Assembly (NCBI GenBank): GCA_008692225.1
Contig: VICG01000014.1
Location: 682,001-746,000 of the forward strand
From: Monilinia fructicola
Lineage: Eukaryota; Ascomycota; Leotiomycetes; Helotiales; Sclerotiniaceae
Reading direction: 5' to 3'
Length of the DNA stretch: 64,000 nt
Each line of letters begins with the position of its first letter. Position 1 is the first letter of the stretch. A model generated the notes under the pieces. That model was not told where the DNA came from. It did no database searches and saw only the letters and a program-made list of their open reading frames with translations. Of the stretch, positions 24,019 through 37,012 are shown piece by piece. Both the position numbers and the translations under genes were made by a program.

Positions 24019-27000
24019 ATGGCTGATTACGAAGAGGGTTACGAGTATGATGATTATGGAGAGGAGGATGCAGGTATCACGGCGGAGGACTGCTGGACGG
24101 TTATTTCCTCTTTTTTTGAGGCAAAAGGTCTAGTTTCGCAACAACTCGATTCCTTTGATGAGTTTGTTCAAACTACCATGCAAGAACTCGTCGAAGAAAA
24201 CTCACAACTTACACTTGACCAAAATAATCCACCATCAAATAATGACAATCCTATCGCGCTCCGTCGCTATGAAATCAAGTTCGGCACTATTATGCTTTCG
24301 CGACCAGCTATGACCGAAGGTGATGGCAGTACACAAGTCATGTTACCACAAGAAGCCCGCCTACGAAACCTCACCTATTCAAGTCCTCTTTACATAGAGA
24401 TGAACAAGAGTACTCAAGTTGCGGTAGAACGTCCTGTTCCTCTCAACGAACTTGATGAAGAACAGGAAGCCGAGTTGGCAAGAGGCGGAGAACATCCTAC
24501 ACGACTGGTTTGGGAATACGAAGATGGAAACCCCAATACTGACAAGGGTGCCCCAGCCCCAGAACAAGTCTATATCGGAAAGCTACCTATGATGTTGAAG
24601 TCGGAATTCTGTATATTGAAGGATCTCGACGAAGATGAACTTTACGCATGGAATGAATGCCCTTACGATCAAGGAGGATACTTCATCATCAATGGAAGTG
24701 AGAAGGTTCTCATCGCACAAGAGCGGAGTGCGGCCAACATCGTTCAAGTCTTCAAGAAGCCACCAAACAATGCAGTATCGTACATGGCTGAAATCCGAAG
24801 TGCCCTGGAGAAGGGTTCACGTCTTATCTCTTCATTACAAATCAAATTGTTTGACAAGGGTGATACTAACAGAGGAGGGTTTGGCAAGACTGTCAAGTCA
24901 ACTTTACCTTACATCAAGGCAGATATCCCGATAGCAATCGTCTTTCGCGCGCTTGGTGTCGTATCTGACGAAGATATCTTGAACCATATCTGCTACGATC
25001 GCAATGACACGCAAATGCTCGAGATGCTGAAGCCATGTATCGAAGAAGCTTTTGTCATCCAAGATCGTGAAGTCGCTCTCGATTTCATTGGAAAGCGTGG
25101 TAATGGTACATCTTTGACTCGTGACAAGCGTATCAAATATGCCCGCGACATCATGCAGAAGGAGCTATTACCTCATATCTCTCAAAAGGAAGGTAGCGAA
25201 ACCCGAAAGGCCTTCTTCTTGGGTTATATGGTTCATAAGTTACTTCAATGTGCCCTTGGACGTCGGGAGACTGATGATCGAGACCATTTTGGCAAGAAGC
25301 GTTTAGATCTAGCTGGACCTTTACTTGCAAAGCTCTTCAGAAATCTGTTTCGCAGATTGACGACGGATGTTTACAGATACTTGCAGCGTTGCGTGGAGAA
25401 CAACAGAGAGTTCAATTTAACTTTAGGTGTTAAATCTACGACAATCACGAACGGTCTGAAATATTCCCTGGCTACAGGAAATTGGGGTGACCAAAAGAAG
25501 GCAGCAAGCTCTACTGCTGGTGTGTCCCAAGTATTGAACAGATATACTTTCGCATCAACACTCTCTCATTTGCGCCGAACCAATACACCCATTGGACGTG
25601 ATGGAAAGATTGCCAAGCCTAGACAATTGCACAACACTCATTGGGGTTTGGTATGTCCGGCAGAGACGCCCGAAGGACAAGCTTGCGGCTTGGTCAAGAA
25701 TTTGGCTTTGATGTGTTACGTTACAGTTGGTACGCCAAGTGATCCTATCGTTGAGTTTATGATTCAGCGAAACATGGAAGTGCTGGAGGAGTATGAACCG
25801 CTTCGAGCGCCCAATGCGACAAAGGTTTTTGTCAATGGTGTTTGGGTTGGTATTCATCGAGATCCCGCCCATTTGGTTAAATGTGTACAAGACCTTCGTA
25901 GATCGCACTTGATTTCTCATGAAGTCTCACTTATTCGAGAAATTCGAGACAGAGAATTCAAGATTTTCACTGACGCAGGACGGGTGTGCAGACCTCTGTT
26001 GGTCATCGACAATGATCCCGACAGCGCTAACAAAGGTAACTTGGTATTGAACAAAGATCATATTCGCCGTTTGGAGGATGATCAGTCGCTACCAGCAAAC
26101 ATGGATCCTGCAGAACGAGTACATCAAGGATATTATGGATTCCAAGGTTTGATTAATGATGGTGTGGTCGAATATCTGGACGCTGAGGAAGAAGAGACTG
26201 TCATGATTACCATGACCCCTGAAGATCTGGACATTTCTCGACAACTTCAGGCTGGTTATCAAATTCGTCCCGACGAAAGTGGTGATTTAAATAAGCGTGT
26301 CAAGGCACCTATCAATCCTACTGCTCATATATGGACTCATTGTGAAATTCATCCAAGTATGATTCTTGGTATCTGTGCAAGCATCATTCCCTTCCCTGAT
26401 CATAACCAGGTAAGCTTTGAATCCGAGAATGAATTGGTCAACTTTAGGCTAATCATATTGCTATGAAGTCTCCTCGTAACTGTTACCAATCCGCTATGGG
26501 TAAACAAGCTATGGGAGTTTTCCTCACTAACTTTGATGTTCGCATGGACACTATGGCCAATATCTTATACTATCCTCAAAAACCTCTCGCAACTACACGT
26601 TCCATGGAGTTCCTGAAATTCAGAGAGTTGCCCGCAGGCCAAAACGCCATTGTAGCCATCATGTGTTACTCGGGTTACAACCAAGAAGATTCTGTCATTA
26701 TGAATCAAAGCAGTATTGATCGTGGACTGTTCAGAAGTCTGTTCTATCGGGCATACACTGATCAAGAAAAGCGCATTGGTATGAACGTTGTTGAACAATT
26801 CGAAAAGCCTTATAGATCCGATACTCTTAAGCTCAAGCAGGGTACATATGACAAACTCGATGATGATGGTATTGTTGCCCCTGGTGTTCGTGTTACTGGT
26901 GCCGATATTATCATTGGAAAGACCGCACCAATAGCTCCTGATTCGGAGGAGATGGGCCAGCGCACGAAAGCTCATATTAAGCGTGATGCCTCAACACCTC

Positions 27001-27910
27001 TGCGAAGTACTGAGAGTGGTCTTGTTGATCAAGTACTCATCACGACCAATGCTGAAGGTCTACGTTTTGTGAAGGTTCGAATGAGAACTACAAAGATTCC
27101 TCAAATTGGTGACAAGTTTGCTTCGCGTCACGGACAGAAGGGAACCATTGGTATTACATATATGCAACAGGACATGCCTTTCACTAGAGAGGGTGTTGTT
27201 CCCGATCTCATCATTAATCCCACGCCATTCCATCTCGTATGACAATTGCACATTTGATTGAGTGTCAATTGAGTAAGGTTTCTACTCTTCGTGGACTCGA
27301 GGGTGATGCTACCCCATTCACGGAAGTCACCGTCGATTCAGTCTCAAAATTACTCCGTGCACATGGCTACCACTCTCGTGGTTTCGAGATTATGTACCAT
27401 GGTCATACTGGCCGTAAGATGATGGCCCAAGTCTTCCTTGGCCCCACATATTACCAACGTTTGCGCCATATGGTCGACGATAAGATTCATGCCCGTGCAA
27501 GAGGCCCAGTACAAATTTTAACCAGACAACCTGTCGAAGGTCGTGCTAGAGATGGTGGTCTTCGTTTCGGAGAGATGGAACGTGATTGTATGATTTCTCA
27601 CGGTGCAAGTGCTTTCTTGAAAGAGAGATTGTTTGAGGTTTCGGATGCTTTCAGAGTTCATATCTGTGATATTTGTGGACTCATGACACCGATTGCGTAA
27701 GTTCATATTTGACACTTGAGGATAAAGCTATGCTAACCTTACTATAGTAAAATCAATACTGGATCTTTCGAGTGCCGTCCTTGCAAGAACAAGACTAAGA
27801 TCTCACAAATTCACATCCCGTATGCCGCCAAATTGCTCTTCCAAGAGTTGGCAGCAATGAATATTGCAACAAGAATGTTCACGAAGAGATCCGGCATTAC
27901 GGTGCGCTGA
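24019..27910 (+). CDS. RPB2: RNA polymerase II second-largest subunit Rpb2 (one frame break)
   Basis: Catalytic-core subunit of nuclear RNA polymerase II. Three exons: 24019-26409, 26469-27696 and 27748-27910. Intron 1 (26410-26468) interrupts FPDHNQ/SPRNCYQ and intron 2 (27697-27747) interrupts LMTPIA/KINTG. The protein begins [19 protein letters not shown] and shows family hallmarks: [64 protein letters not shown] and the C-terminal zinc-site cysteines (CDICG and CRPC). It ends [10 protein letters not shown]. The frame shifts at 27219-27221, where a run of three C should be four (ahead of [12 protein letters not shown]). With one C added the CDS is 1261 codons (1260 residues). Since RPB2 is essential and single-copy, this is almost certainly a sequence error. 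Confidence 0.97.
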
Positions 27911-28525
27911 TTTTGTATGAGATTATTACGACTGGATGGGGGTAGACTTTGATTTTCCTGGCGGGGAAACTCTTTGCATATCGTGGCGTTTGGGAGGAAA
28001 GTGAAAGATTGTGACAATCAAAAAGGGGAATTCAAGTCATTTGCATAGGATGAAGAAGTTTGGTTGCGTTATCATTCGCAGAGATATTTTGCCAAATGTC
28101 CCACATCACATAATGCCCAAGAGGCACATAGAAGTGGTATATTGGGCGCACGTCATGAATGTGGATAGTGCTGCTACTTTGTATCATATGAAGATTTCTC
28201 TTTAGCCACAAAGAATAAGATAATAACAGATAATTCATCTGATAGCATCTTCGTTTTGTTTTTGTTTCAAAGTCCCTGTGCATATCTAAATACTCCTCAT
28301 ACTCATGCCATTTAATGCTTGCTACCATTCCACACATTCCTAGAAATTCCGTAGAACTTTTTATACCTACTTATACATATCTATCCATAAGCCTTTTGTT
28401 GCCCTAATCCCAGTTTTGTGATGTACATTTTCCTCTCGCCTCTCTTTCATTATCCGTCCTAATGACTGCCTTTCTTTACCAATCAAGGTATAGAATCTAC
28501 ACCGGCTCAGGGTTGTGGTAGCATT
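27911..28525. other. Convergent 3' flanks of RPB2 and PET117
   Basis: Non-coding spacer of about 0.6 kb where RPB2 (+) and PET117 (-) converge. Only random short ORFs are present. Confidence 0.6.
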
Positions 28526-28835
28526 TCACCTCGCAGCCCCATCACTAACGTTCTGCACCTTTCTATATTCCTCTTCCATTGCTCGCTGCATATCGAAGTC
28601 TAACTGTCGTTCTTTTTTTATGCGCTGTTGTTCCATATCACGGACTACACCCGCGTGCATTGCCTGTATATTGTTTTAGTATGTGTGCACCTATAATCGG
28701 AAAGGGAAAGGAGGGAAAGATTGAGAGGATGGCACATACGGCTTTCTCGGCTGTTTGCGCATAATGGACGAAGACTATTGTGCTGGCGGCGAAGATGGAC
28801 GTGCCAAGCAGTGTTAATTTTGCTGCGCGAGACAT
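28526..28835 (-). CDS. PET117: Cytochrome c oxidase assembly protein Pet117
   Basis: Small mitochondrial protein needed for assembly of complex IV, where it works with Cox15 in haem a synthesis. Two exons on the minus strand: 28835-28740 (32 codons) and 28663-28526 (46 codons including stop), with intron 28739-28664 (GTATGT..CAG). The 77-residue product starts MSRAAKLTLLGTSIFAASTI, the N-terminal membrane-associated segment, then VFVHYAQTAEKA, and after the intron AMHAGVVRDMEQQRIKKE with the family's charged helix and the EEEYRKVQ ending. Length and both halves fit the family well. The gene is head-to-head with VMA10, 402 bp apart. Confidence 0.92.
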
Positions 28836-29237
28836 GGAGTTGTTTGTTCTAGAAACTCCTATTATGGGTATAAAGACAATTCAAAACTTTTCCAAATACC
28901 CAAATCTGCAGTAACGTGAAGTAGGTAGGTATCAATAAATGTTATCAAAATTCTAGAACGGTGGAGTGATTTCCCGAATGGAGCAATGACAATCGATAGG
29001 CGCAGACGGAATTTGCCGCCCGTGGGTAGTTTTAGTACTTACAATGTACCAGGAGCTTGTTGCATCTGTAGCTACCTAGGTACAGTACCTAAGCTTAAAC
29101 CACCCAATTCCAACGTTAACTCTCCACTTTCCTCTTGCGCAGCTTCGATAACGATTTTCGAACACGATTGACAATTGCCATAGAATATACTTAAATTCGT
29201 CCTATTGTTTCAGCAGGTTAGAGTCCGGTTTTTCAAG
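28836..29237. promoter_or_regulatory. Bidirectional promoter region PET117/VMA10
   Basis: Only 402 bp separate the divergent start codons of PET117 (-) and VMA10 (+), so both promoters and 5' leaders must fit here. I do not recognise a specific factor-binding site. Confidence 0.55.
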
Positions 29238-29957
29238 ATGGTATGTTTGGTCCGCATGTTTGGTTTTGGTTGAGGATATGTGTGTATTGAATGGCTTGGA
29301 GGCTGGGTTATTGGGGCTTTGCTAATGGTTTATGGTGATAGTCGGCACAGAATTCGGCCGGTATTCAGACATTGCTTGATGTACGTGTGGATTCTGGGAT
29401 GATGGGAGGTGGATGGGGATGGGGATGCTGATTTGGAGGTTAGGCAGAGAGAGATGCGCAGAAGATTGTGCAGAGAGGTGAGTTAAAATCCTGGAGTACT
29501 GGCGCAGTTGCAATCATATTCTAATATTCTTATCTACAGCTAGAGAATGTGAGTAGATATTTTCGAAGATACAGCATCGAATGAATGGAAACGAGACTGA
29601 TAGGGAAGCAGACCGTACAAAACGTGTAAAGGAAGCAAGAGACGAGGCAAAGAAGGAAATCGATGCGTACAGAAAGGAAAAGGAAGATGAGTTCAAGAAG
29701 TTCGAGGCAGAGGTATGTTATGCTGGGTGGATTGTGGAACCATTGTTAGCACCAAATGGGAGTATTGACGTATTTAATATTAGCACACAAGCGGCAACAA
29801 GAAAGCAGAGGAGGATGCCAACAAGGATGCCGAAATCAAGTTGAAGGAGATTAAGGAGGCAGGCAAGAAGGGGGAGAATCAAGTCATATCGGATCTGTTG
29901 AAGGCAGTTTTTGATGTTAAGCCTGTCGTCCCTGAACGAGTTGAGGGTCCAAAATAG
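29238..29957 (+). CDS. VMA10: V-type H+-ATPase subunit G (Vma10)
   Basis: Peripheral-stalk subunit of the vacuolar proton pump, pairing with subunit E to hold the V1 and V0 sectors together. Six exons: 29238-29240 (just the ATG), 29342-29380, 29444-29477, 29540-29548 (9 nt), 29612-29712 and 29784-29957. They total 360 nt (119 residues). The spliced protein reads MSAQNSAGIQTLLDAERDAQ, then KIVQRAREYRTKRVKEARDE, KKFEAEHTSGNKKAEEDA and a C-terminal VVPERVEGPK. This is the long alpha-helical composition expected of subunit G. Every junction has GT..AG and only this splicing restores the conserved helix; the 9-nt exon supplies part of A-R-E-Y. No frame breaks. Confidence 0.92.
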
Positions 29958-30527
29958 GCAGTTCAATATTGAAATTCGGGGGAATGGTTGGGCAACGAAA
30001 TCTGGAGGAGGGATAGTTGTGGTGATGAGAGCTATCATGATAGTATTGCGCCATGATGAAAGTTATAGTGAAGTTACGGCTGTGGTGAAGAGGCAATTGA
30101 TAATAACCTGTGTATAGACTAGCTTGCGAATTCAACAACAAAGATATCCTCTGTTTGAAATTATGGTCCAAATCATCAATACATCTCAATGTGCTCAATA
30201 CTTCTTTACATATGGATGGGGTTTCCTATACAAACCCATATTGATTGACATTGTCTCTAGTCCGCAATGTAACTACGGAGTATTTCTAGCCAAGGTCCAT
30301 TCCGCTCTCTAGAGCCAATCACATCTTCCTATCTACGTCACTAATTCTATCATTCGAAATCGAAACCCGCGAACTTCATCAAGCTCTTTCCAACTCAACT
30401 TTCTCAAAATGGCAATTGTTTATAGCCAAACTCAATGTTCAATTCCAAATTATGACATTCCAGGTCGCTCGTGTAGCGTCAATAAGATGGCTATCCTTAC
30501 AATGCGCCACGAGCAAAACGACCTATA
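29958..30527. other. Intergenic region upstream of the Tgl2-like lipase
   Basis: Non-coding stretch of 570 bp after VMA10. No convincing ORF, repeat or RNA gene is visible. Confidence 0.55.
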
Positions 30528-31640
30528 ATGCTCTCCTTCAATACCTCACGCCCCCGTAAATTTTCTATCAACAATTCACAGATACAAATACATCACTCAG
30601 CCATATATACCTCACAATCAAGTCCTCCGCAAGCCCATGCATCACTTATTCATGCGGCACGAATACATACCTCGAATGTTCGAAAACATGAGAAGGAAAA
30701 GGATATGAGAAATGCGGATCCGAAAGTTAGTGATATCGGAAGGGCGATTGAGGATGATTTTTGCTACGATTAAAGATTGTTATGGTATTCTGCCTTTTCT
30801 CATTTATTGGTGCAAATAGGCTAACTGATTAAAATAGCTACACCTAAACATCCAATCGTCCTTGCCCATGGTCTCTTCGGATTCGACGAATTTCGTATCG
30901 CAGGTAGTCTCCTTCCTGCTGTACAATACTGGCGCGGCATAACAGATGCTCTCCGTGCCAAAGGGATTGAAGTCATAATAGCCTCCGTACCTGCCTCTGG
31001 CAGTATTGAAGAACGAGCTGCGGCATTGGGTCAAGACATTGCTGCGAAAGCTAACGGCAAGAGTGTCAATATCATTGCGCATAGTATGGGTGGTCTAGAC
31101 GCGCGATTTATGATATCCAGATTACAGCCACAGAATGTGGAAGTATTGAGTCTGACAACGATAGCGACGCCGCATCGGGGTTCTGCGTTTGCAGATTATT
31201 GCTTGGATGAGAGTTGGTGGCATGGGATGATCCCGGGATTGATTAAGAAATTGAATGAAGTGGGCATCAGTACCGGGGCGTTCACGCAGCTAACAAGGAA
31301 ATACATGAGAGAGGAATTCAATCCAAAGATGCCGGATGATCAAAGTGTGAGGTATTTTAGTTATGGAGCAACCTGTGATCCGAAGCTCTGGAGTGCATTT
31401 CGAAAGAGCCATGGCATTGTGCAAAGAGTAGAGGGCCCGAATGATGGGCTGGTAAGTGTGGAGAGTAGTCGATGGGGAACTTATAAGGGAACATTGATCG
31501 GAGTTAGTCATTTGGATTTGATTAATTGGACGAACAGGTTAAGGTGGATGGTATGGGAGCTGACGGGGAACGTGAGGAAGTTCAATGCCATTGCTTTTTA
31601 TCTGGATATTGCGGATATGCTGGCCAAAGAAGATCTCTAG
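30528..31640 (+). CDS. Triacylglycerol lipase, Tgl2-like (one frame break)
   Basis: Alpha/beta-hydrolase resembling yeast Tgl2, a mitochondrial lipase acting on tri- and diacylglycerols; the equivalence is inferred. Two exons, 30528-30784 and 30838-31640. Motifs are the oxyanion region HPIVLAHGLFGFDEF, the nucleophile elbow NIIAHSMGGLDARF and ATPHRGSAFADY, with candidate acid and His in EGPNDGLVS and GVSHLDLINW. The N-terminus (MLSFNTSRPRKFSINNSQ) is basic and hydroxylated without acidic residues, fitting mitochondrial import. In exon 1 the run of five T at 30758-30762 should be four. Removing one T restores DDFATIKDCY, which joins ATPKHP across the intron and gives 1059 nt (352 residues). 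Which upstream ATG is used is uncertain. Confidence 0.85.
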
Positions 31641-33422
31641 ATTGTATTATACGACAGTGAGCATTGTCACAGAGTTTAGTTGGAAGACATTGACTGGCTC
31701 TTGGGAAAGAAATATTTGGTTTTGGGGAAGTTGTTTAGATGGGTTATACATGAAAGAGAAGAGATGGACATGAGGATTCTTGTGGACAAAAGCATCAATA
31801 TCCTATGTCCTCTATTTCGTCATGTTTCTGTTCCTTTTCCCGAGCTTGGCATATGTGCAGAAATTGGTTCTCTATTGTTGGCTGTCATTGAGGCGTAGAA
31901 ACTAAGCAAAGGTGTCCCTATCCTCGTCCCTTCACTGCAGATGACACCACTCACAGAGCTGGTCATCTATTTTTATATTTCTTTTCTCGCCTGAACTTGT
32001 CTCAACCATTCTTTGCTTCGGTAGTTCTCATCACTTCATTCTCATATCGTTCATTGCATAGCATTGCAAGTACTCTAGATCATACATCGTCTTTTTGATG
32101 CAGATACTTAGTGCTGCCCAAGGAGTGTAATTTCTTCCTCTGAAGGGTACAAACCTTAGGCCAAGTGTGGAGCGTTAACTCGATGCCACTAAAGCCCTGG
32201 AGATAAAACGAGTCATCCCCAAAATATCAATTTCTGTCCAATGGTAAGTACACCTTACTCGAATAAAACTATCCTACATAAAACTTGTAGCTTTCATTAG
32301 CCGAAGATTCCCCAACCTATGTATATTGCTGCTTGAGATTCCATACCCGTCGGACCGAAGCACGGAGACTCTGCTCTCAACAGAGAACAGTTGATCAAGT
32401 TGCTAAAGCCAAGGTATTAAATTCTGATCAGCACTTGTTTTGCCTTACTTGTAAAGGGTCAAACTAGTCGCACATGGTTATCTATTTCTTGGTATATCGG
32501 CGACAAGGAGAGAGGAAGACGGCATGACTGGTGATGATGAAGTTGATGAAGTCCATGGCAGATGATCTAAATAGTACGTACTTACCGGCAACCGTAACTT
32601 GACCGAGATTAGGCTAAATACACGAGCGTCTTTCTCCCTGAGCTGTTTCTCTTCCCCAGACCCTCCACATCTTCACATCAGCCTCATGCTTCAGGATTCA
32701 GGATGTTGGTGTAACTTGTCGAGTGACAGAAGTTCACAATCGCACGCTATTCAGCAAGTTTGTTCGAAATTCGACAAACCTCTGACTCCTGTATCTAGGT
32801 ATCAGATTTTCTGTCCTTCGAATTCTCGGGACCTTTAGTTAAGTTGACGTTTAGCTGTTCCCGGTTAATCTCCTGATCCTCAATTCTTGGAAATCTTCCG
32901 GGTCTACTTGATACAAGACTATGGAAAAATCACGTTCTCGGTATTTGTTCTGCAGTGCAATATCTTGAGCCCCACACAATCCTATCTCTGTCTGACGGTA
33001 TAATACAAAGATTATATGGCAAGTGGCAGTCTATAATTGCACATGATAGAAAGGAATTCTTCAACGGGCCGTTGCTCCTTAGCTTCTTAGGTATTCGTTA
33101 TGGCAAAAAATCTCTTTAATTTCGATGCGGTTTGGGTGATTTTTTCGTCGATTGACTTGATTGGTCCCTCGTGCTACTTTGTATGCGACGATATAGTAGA
33201 AACATTCTTGTTTTGCTTAACCCAATGATAGCTCATAAGGACCTGCCGAGGAATTGGTATAGTACTTTCTTCACGATCAATCTGTACGACTGTTTGTTTT
33301 AAGCTCAGGCTATAGAGAATATGCTGGCAAGCCGGCGCCGGCCTTCCGTTGTTGATATTGGACGGCGGTTTGCATACAGATGATTATTCAATCTGATTAT
33401 TGGTAGGCTCATAAATTAGCAT

Positions 33423-33428
33423 GGCTAA
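33423..33428 (+). promoter_or_regulatory. GGCTAA, possible Xyr1/XlnR-type site
   Basis: GGCTAA lies 107 bp upstream of the GH6 start codon, matching the core bound by the Xyr1/XlnR regulators of cellulase genes. A 6-bp match is weak on its own; position and target gene give it modest support. Confidence 0.35.
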
Positions 33429-33454
33429 GTCTATTAGCTGCGTCCCAGTCTGTT

Positions 33455-33463
33455 GATATAAAG
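33455..33463 (+). promoter_or_regulatory. TATA box of the GH6 cellulase gene
   Basis: GATATAAAG lies about 72 bp before the ATG at 33535, a usual spacing for a strongly induced fungal secreted-enzyme gene. Confidence 0.55.
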
Positions 33464-33534
33464 GGTCCTTTGACCATCTCAAGAATTGAGCAACTCATCA
33501 CACACAATCTTTACTTCTTCAATTATCTGCTAGA

Positions 33535-35169
33535 ATGGGTTTCAAAAACATTCTTTTTGCTGTGGCAGCTCTATCCCCTACTGTATATGCTCAAGGCGCC
33601 GCTTATGCACAATGTAAGTAATATAGCTCTGTTCGTCACTGATCTGGCATTAAAATTGTATTCCAGGTGGTGGCCAAGGTTGGACTGGCGCAACAACCTG
33701 TGTTTCGGGATACGTCTGTACTTACAGTAACCCGTACTATTCTCAATGCCTACCAGGCTCTGCGAGCACAACAGCAACCTCTACTCCCACAGCAACTTCT
33801 ACTCCGACAACAATCATCACATCCACCACGAAAGTTTCTACGACCACAAGCGGTAGCGCGACCACAACAGCAGCAGTTGCAGGCAATCCATTCTCAGGCA
33901 AAGCACTTTATGCCAACCCATATTATGCTTCTGAAATATCTACAAGTGCAATCCCCTCACTCACAGGAGCCATGGCTACTAAAGCTGCTGCGGTAGCAAA
34001 CGTTCCGACATTTGTTTGGCTGTAAGTAATCTTCCTTTTATCAGATCACGAACGTAGAAACTAATAATTTCAGTGATACTAAAGCTAAAGTTCCATTGAT
34101 GGGAACCTACCTTGCCAATATTCGGGCCTTAAATAAAGCAGGGGCAAACCCACCTGTTGCCGGTACTTTTGTTGTCTACGATTTGCCCGATAGAGACTGC
34201 GCAGCAGCTGCTTCAAATGGAGAATATAGCATTGCAAACGGCGGAGTGGCGAATTACAAAGCTTACATCGACGCAATCGTTGCTCTTCTTAAAACTTACT
34301 CTGATGTTAGTGTTATTCTGGTCATTGGTAAGTAATATCCTTCATCATGCATGTATGAATTTGTGGCTAATAATTCAATAGAGCCGGACTCGTTGGCCAA
34401 TCTGGTTACCAATCTTTCTGTTTCCAAATGTTCCAATGCACAAGCAGCCTATCTAGAATGTACCCAGTATGCCATCGCACAATTGAACCTGCCTAACGTA
34501 TCTATGTATCTGGATGCCGGACATGCTGGCTGGCTTGGCTGGTCCGCAAATATCACACCAGCTGCACAACTTTTCGCTCAAGTCTATAAAGCAGCTGGTA
34601 GCCCATCTCAGGTCAGAGGTCTAGCTACCAATGTTGCAAACTACAATGCCTGGACCAGTTCAAGTTGCCCATCCTATACCGCAGGAGACTCCAATTGCAA
34701 TGAGAAGTTGTATGTCAATGCTATCGCTCCACTTTTGACAGCACAAGGTTTCCCAGCTCATTTTATCACTGATACCAGTAAGTTGAGAAATCTCTGAGCT
34801 TTGAGATGATACTAAGCATAACAATAGGTCGCAATGGAGTTCAGCCTACAGCTCAGAATGCTTGGGGAGATTGGTGCAATCTCATCGGCACTGGGTTTTG
34901 GTGTTCGACCTACCACAAACACTGGAGATGCCTTGGAGGATGCATTTGTGTGGATCAAGCCTGGTGGAGAATGCGATGTTTGTCTCTTTATCCACAGTTT
35001 CGAGCTCCCGTCAACTGACCTATTTACCCAGGGTACTTCGAACACAACCGCAGCCCGCTATGACTATCACTGCGGTCTGGCGGATGCACTTCAACCTGCT
35101 CCAGAGGCAGGTACTTGGTTCCAAGCCTATTTTGCTCAGTTACTCGCCAATGCCAACCCTAGCTTTTAA
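33535..35169 (+). CDS. GH6 cellobiohydrolase with N-terminal CBM1 (one frame break)
   Basis: Secreted exo-cellulase that releases cellobiose from non-reducing chain ends. Six exons: 33535-33613, 33667-34021, 34074-34327, 34382-34777, 34828-34977 and 35032-35169. A signal peptide ([19 protein letters not shown]) is followed by a cellulose-binding CBM1 (about residues 20-58: [12 protein letters not shown], ending YYSQCLPG), a Thr/Ser linker and the GH6 domain. Catalytic-region motifs are [10 protein letters not shown] (general acid Asp), [10 protein letters not shown] and [12 protein letters not shown]. In exon 5 the run of four T at 34896-34899 should be three; this restores [14 protein letters not shown] and makes the CDS 1371 nt (456 residues). 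A GH5 cellulase with a very similar N-terminus follows 1.8 kb downstream. Confidence 0.93.
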
Positions 35170-37012
35170 GGTGAGGGAAAACGACGATAGGAGAGTCTCT
35201 GGTCTCTACTACATACATTCTTTATACAATGCATGGAAACAAGAAACTGCTCAGTTCATAGTCGTTCTTTATATTTTATTATTTTCCTCAAAATTTGTAC
35301 ATAAAACTCCTACTTCTCTTCGTCTGTATATATGAATACAATATTTAGTGAGCGAACGTCGTTCTGCCTTTTCCTGTGAGAACACATGTAAAAACCGTTC
35401 CCTGATGCTTTCAGGCTTTTACAAATTTTTGTCGAGGGAAACACCATTTACTGATATTAATCTCTAAGACCCGTTCCATCATTGATCCATAGTAACATAG
35501 CATCTCCACAAATAACACCACAGATAAGAGGAAATTGTCAGTATCAGTACTTCTGCAGTAACCTCACCTCACAATGTGGCTTCTCCAGCTTGCTCCTCAA
35601 TAGAAACACGAACTTACAGAGAGATGCAGGGAGCCATTGGCTTGTACTCTCCGTACCACAGCATTCTTCAACATTCCGATACCATTATATTGTCGATATA
35701 TTATGCGCTATATTATACGCTATACCGATTGGCATTCTATCGCTGAGTAGTGGTTCCATCACCAGCAGCCACCCACGAACAACAACAACAATCTAATTAA
35801 GCATCAATTTTCCGATTCCAAACGCAAAATCAATTCCGCCCAACTAAACCGCATCCAATTTCCCGGCGTATCACAAGACCAGCCTCTGACTCGACGGATA
35901 TCTGCAGTGACGCACAGTGACCCAGCCCACCCGGAATTTTTGGCTCGCGTTTGAGATGGGGATGAGGCGCCTGGCCAACCAAGGTCGCACGAGGAGAGCC
36001 GAAATCTGGGGTACGGTTGAAGTTGGCTGTTCTGTATTTACCCCTGGATTTATCCGAGCGTGTTGCTGACACGCATCTGATATGGATGGCATTTTATGGC
36101 ATGTGGGGAGGGTGTTGTGGGTCCGATGTGATAGATGGGGGTTTGAGGCCTCTGATAGATGATGTGATAAATTATAATGTGGTTCGTCTTGGCATGGCTA
36201 TGTATCTAGAGTAGTCGTCTATCTAATCTGTTGTGATTCATCCTGAGGTAAAAATTTGGCGGGGGGGGGGGTATCATGATGAAACAAAATTCATTTGAAA
36301 ACGGGAGCTTGCCTTGTTGGAGAACATCCTCGATGGTATTCAGCTTCACATAATTCTTTCTACCTTGACATATTTCAAAAGTAGCGAGAAGACACATGAT
36401 AACCTTACTTTCGAGCATTCAAATTTCGAAATGTTCTATTTCATCTCGCTGGACGGATCTGATTCGAGCCACAGCAACAAGCTCCGGAATATTATAACGT
36501 ATATAATAGACCCACTTCTCACTCATGAAGCTTCCCGCAATCCCGCTTCGGGCTCAAATCTCGTTCCTTCCGCTAAGCTAGCAATGTCATCGGATAGACG
36601 TGACGAATACATAATATAAGAAGGATAGTAGTAGGCCACGGAGAATTCAGAGCTTCTAGATCTCATGTGTATATTTCGAATTTGGGTCTTGTTGCGGGTT
36701 CATCGGTCCGTTGGTCTCCTTTTTACTTTTCTTTTCTTTTTTCTCCCTCTTTTTTTCCTATTCGTGATGAGTGGTGTATGCTTTTCCCCGGCGGTGGTGG
36801 TGAATTTCTAGGACTGTAGGTGTAACTGTGTCAAGGAAATGACATTCGATTTGTTTATTTGAGATATTTGCAATAAACAATCCCAATGGCTATCTTTGCA
36901 TTCTTCCAAGCTTGAGGTTCTTCCTACTTTTGTAATTTCCCTTATATTTCAAGGATCCCAATCGTTCTGCCCTTTTCTTCTTCCCCTCATTCATAACCTA
37001 TGCTCCCCAAAT
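35170..37012. other. Spacer between GH6 and GH5 cellulase genes
   Basis: 1.8 kb with no supported gene. It should contain the GH6 terminator and the GH5 promoter. A G10 run lies near 36261. I see no convincing TATA box close to the GH5 start. Confidence 0.55.

Larger units (their letters stand above)
31641..33534. other. Long spacer upstream of the GH6 cellulase
   Basis: 1.9 kb without a supported gene. The right end holds promoter-like elements of the GH6 gene, annotated separately. The many short ORFs have no recognisable content. Confidence 0.55.

Noticed and set aside
23669..24133. 154-codon ORF before RPB2
   Set aside because: Overlaps the RPB2 start in another frame and shows no domain-like content.
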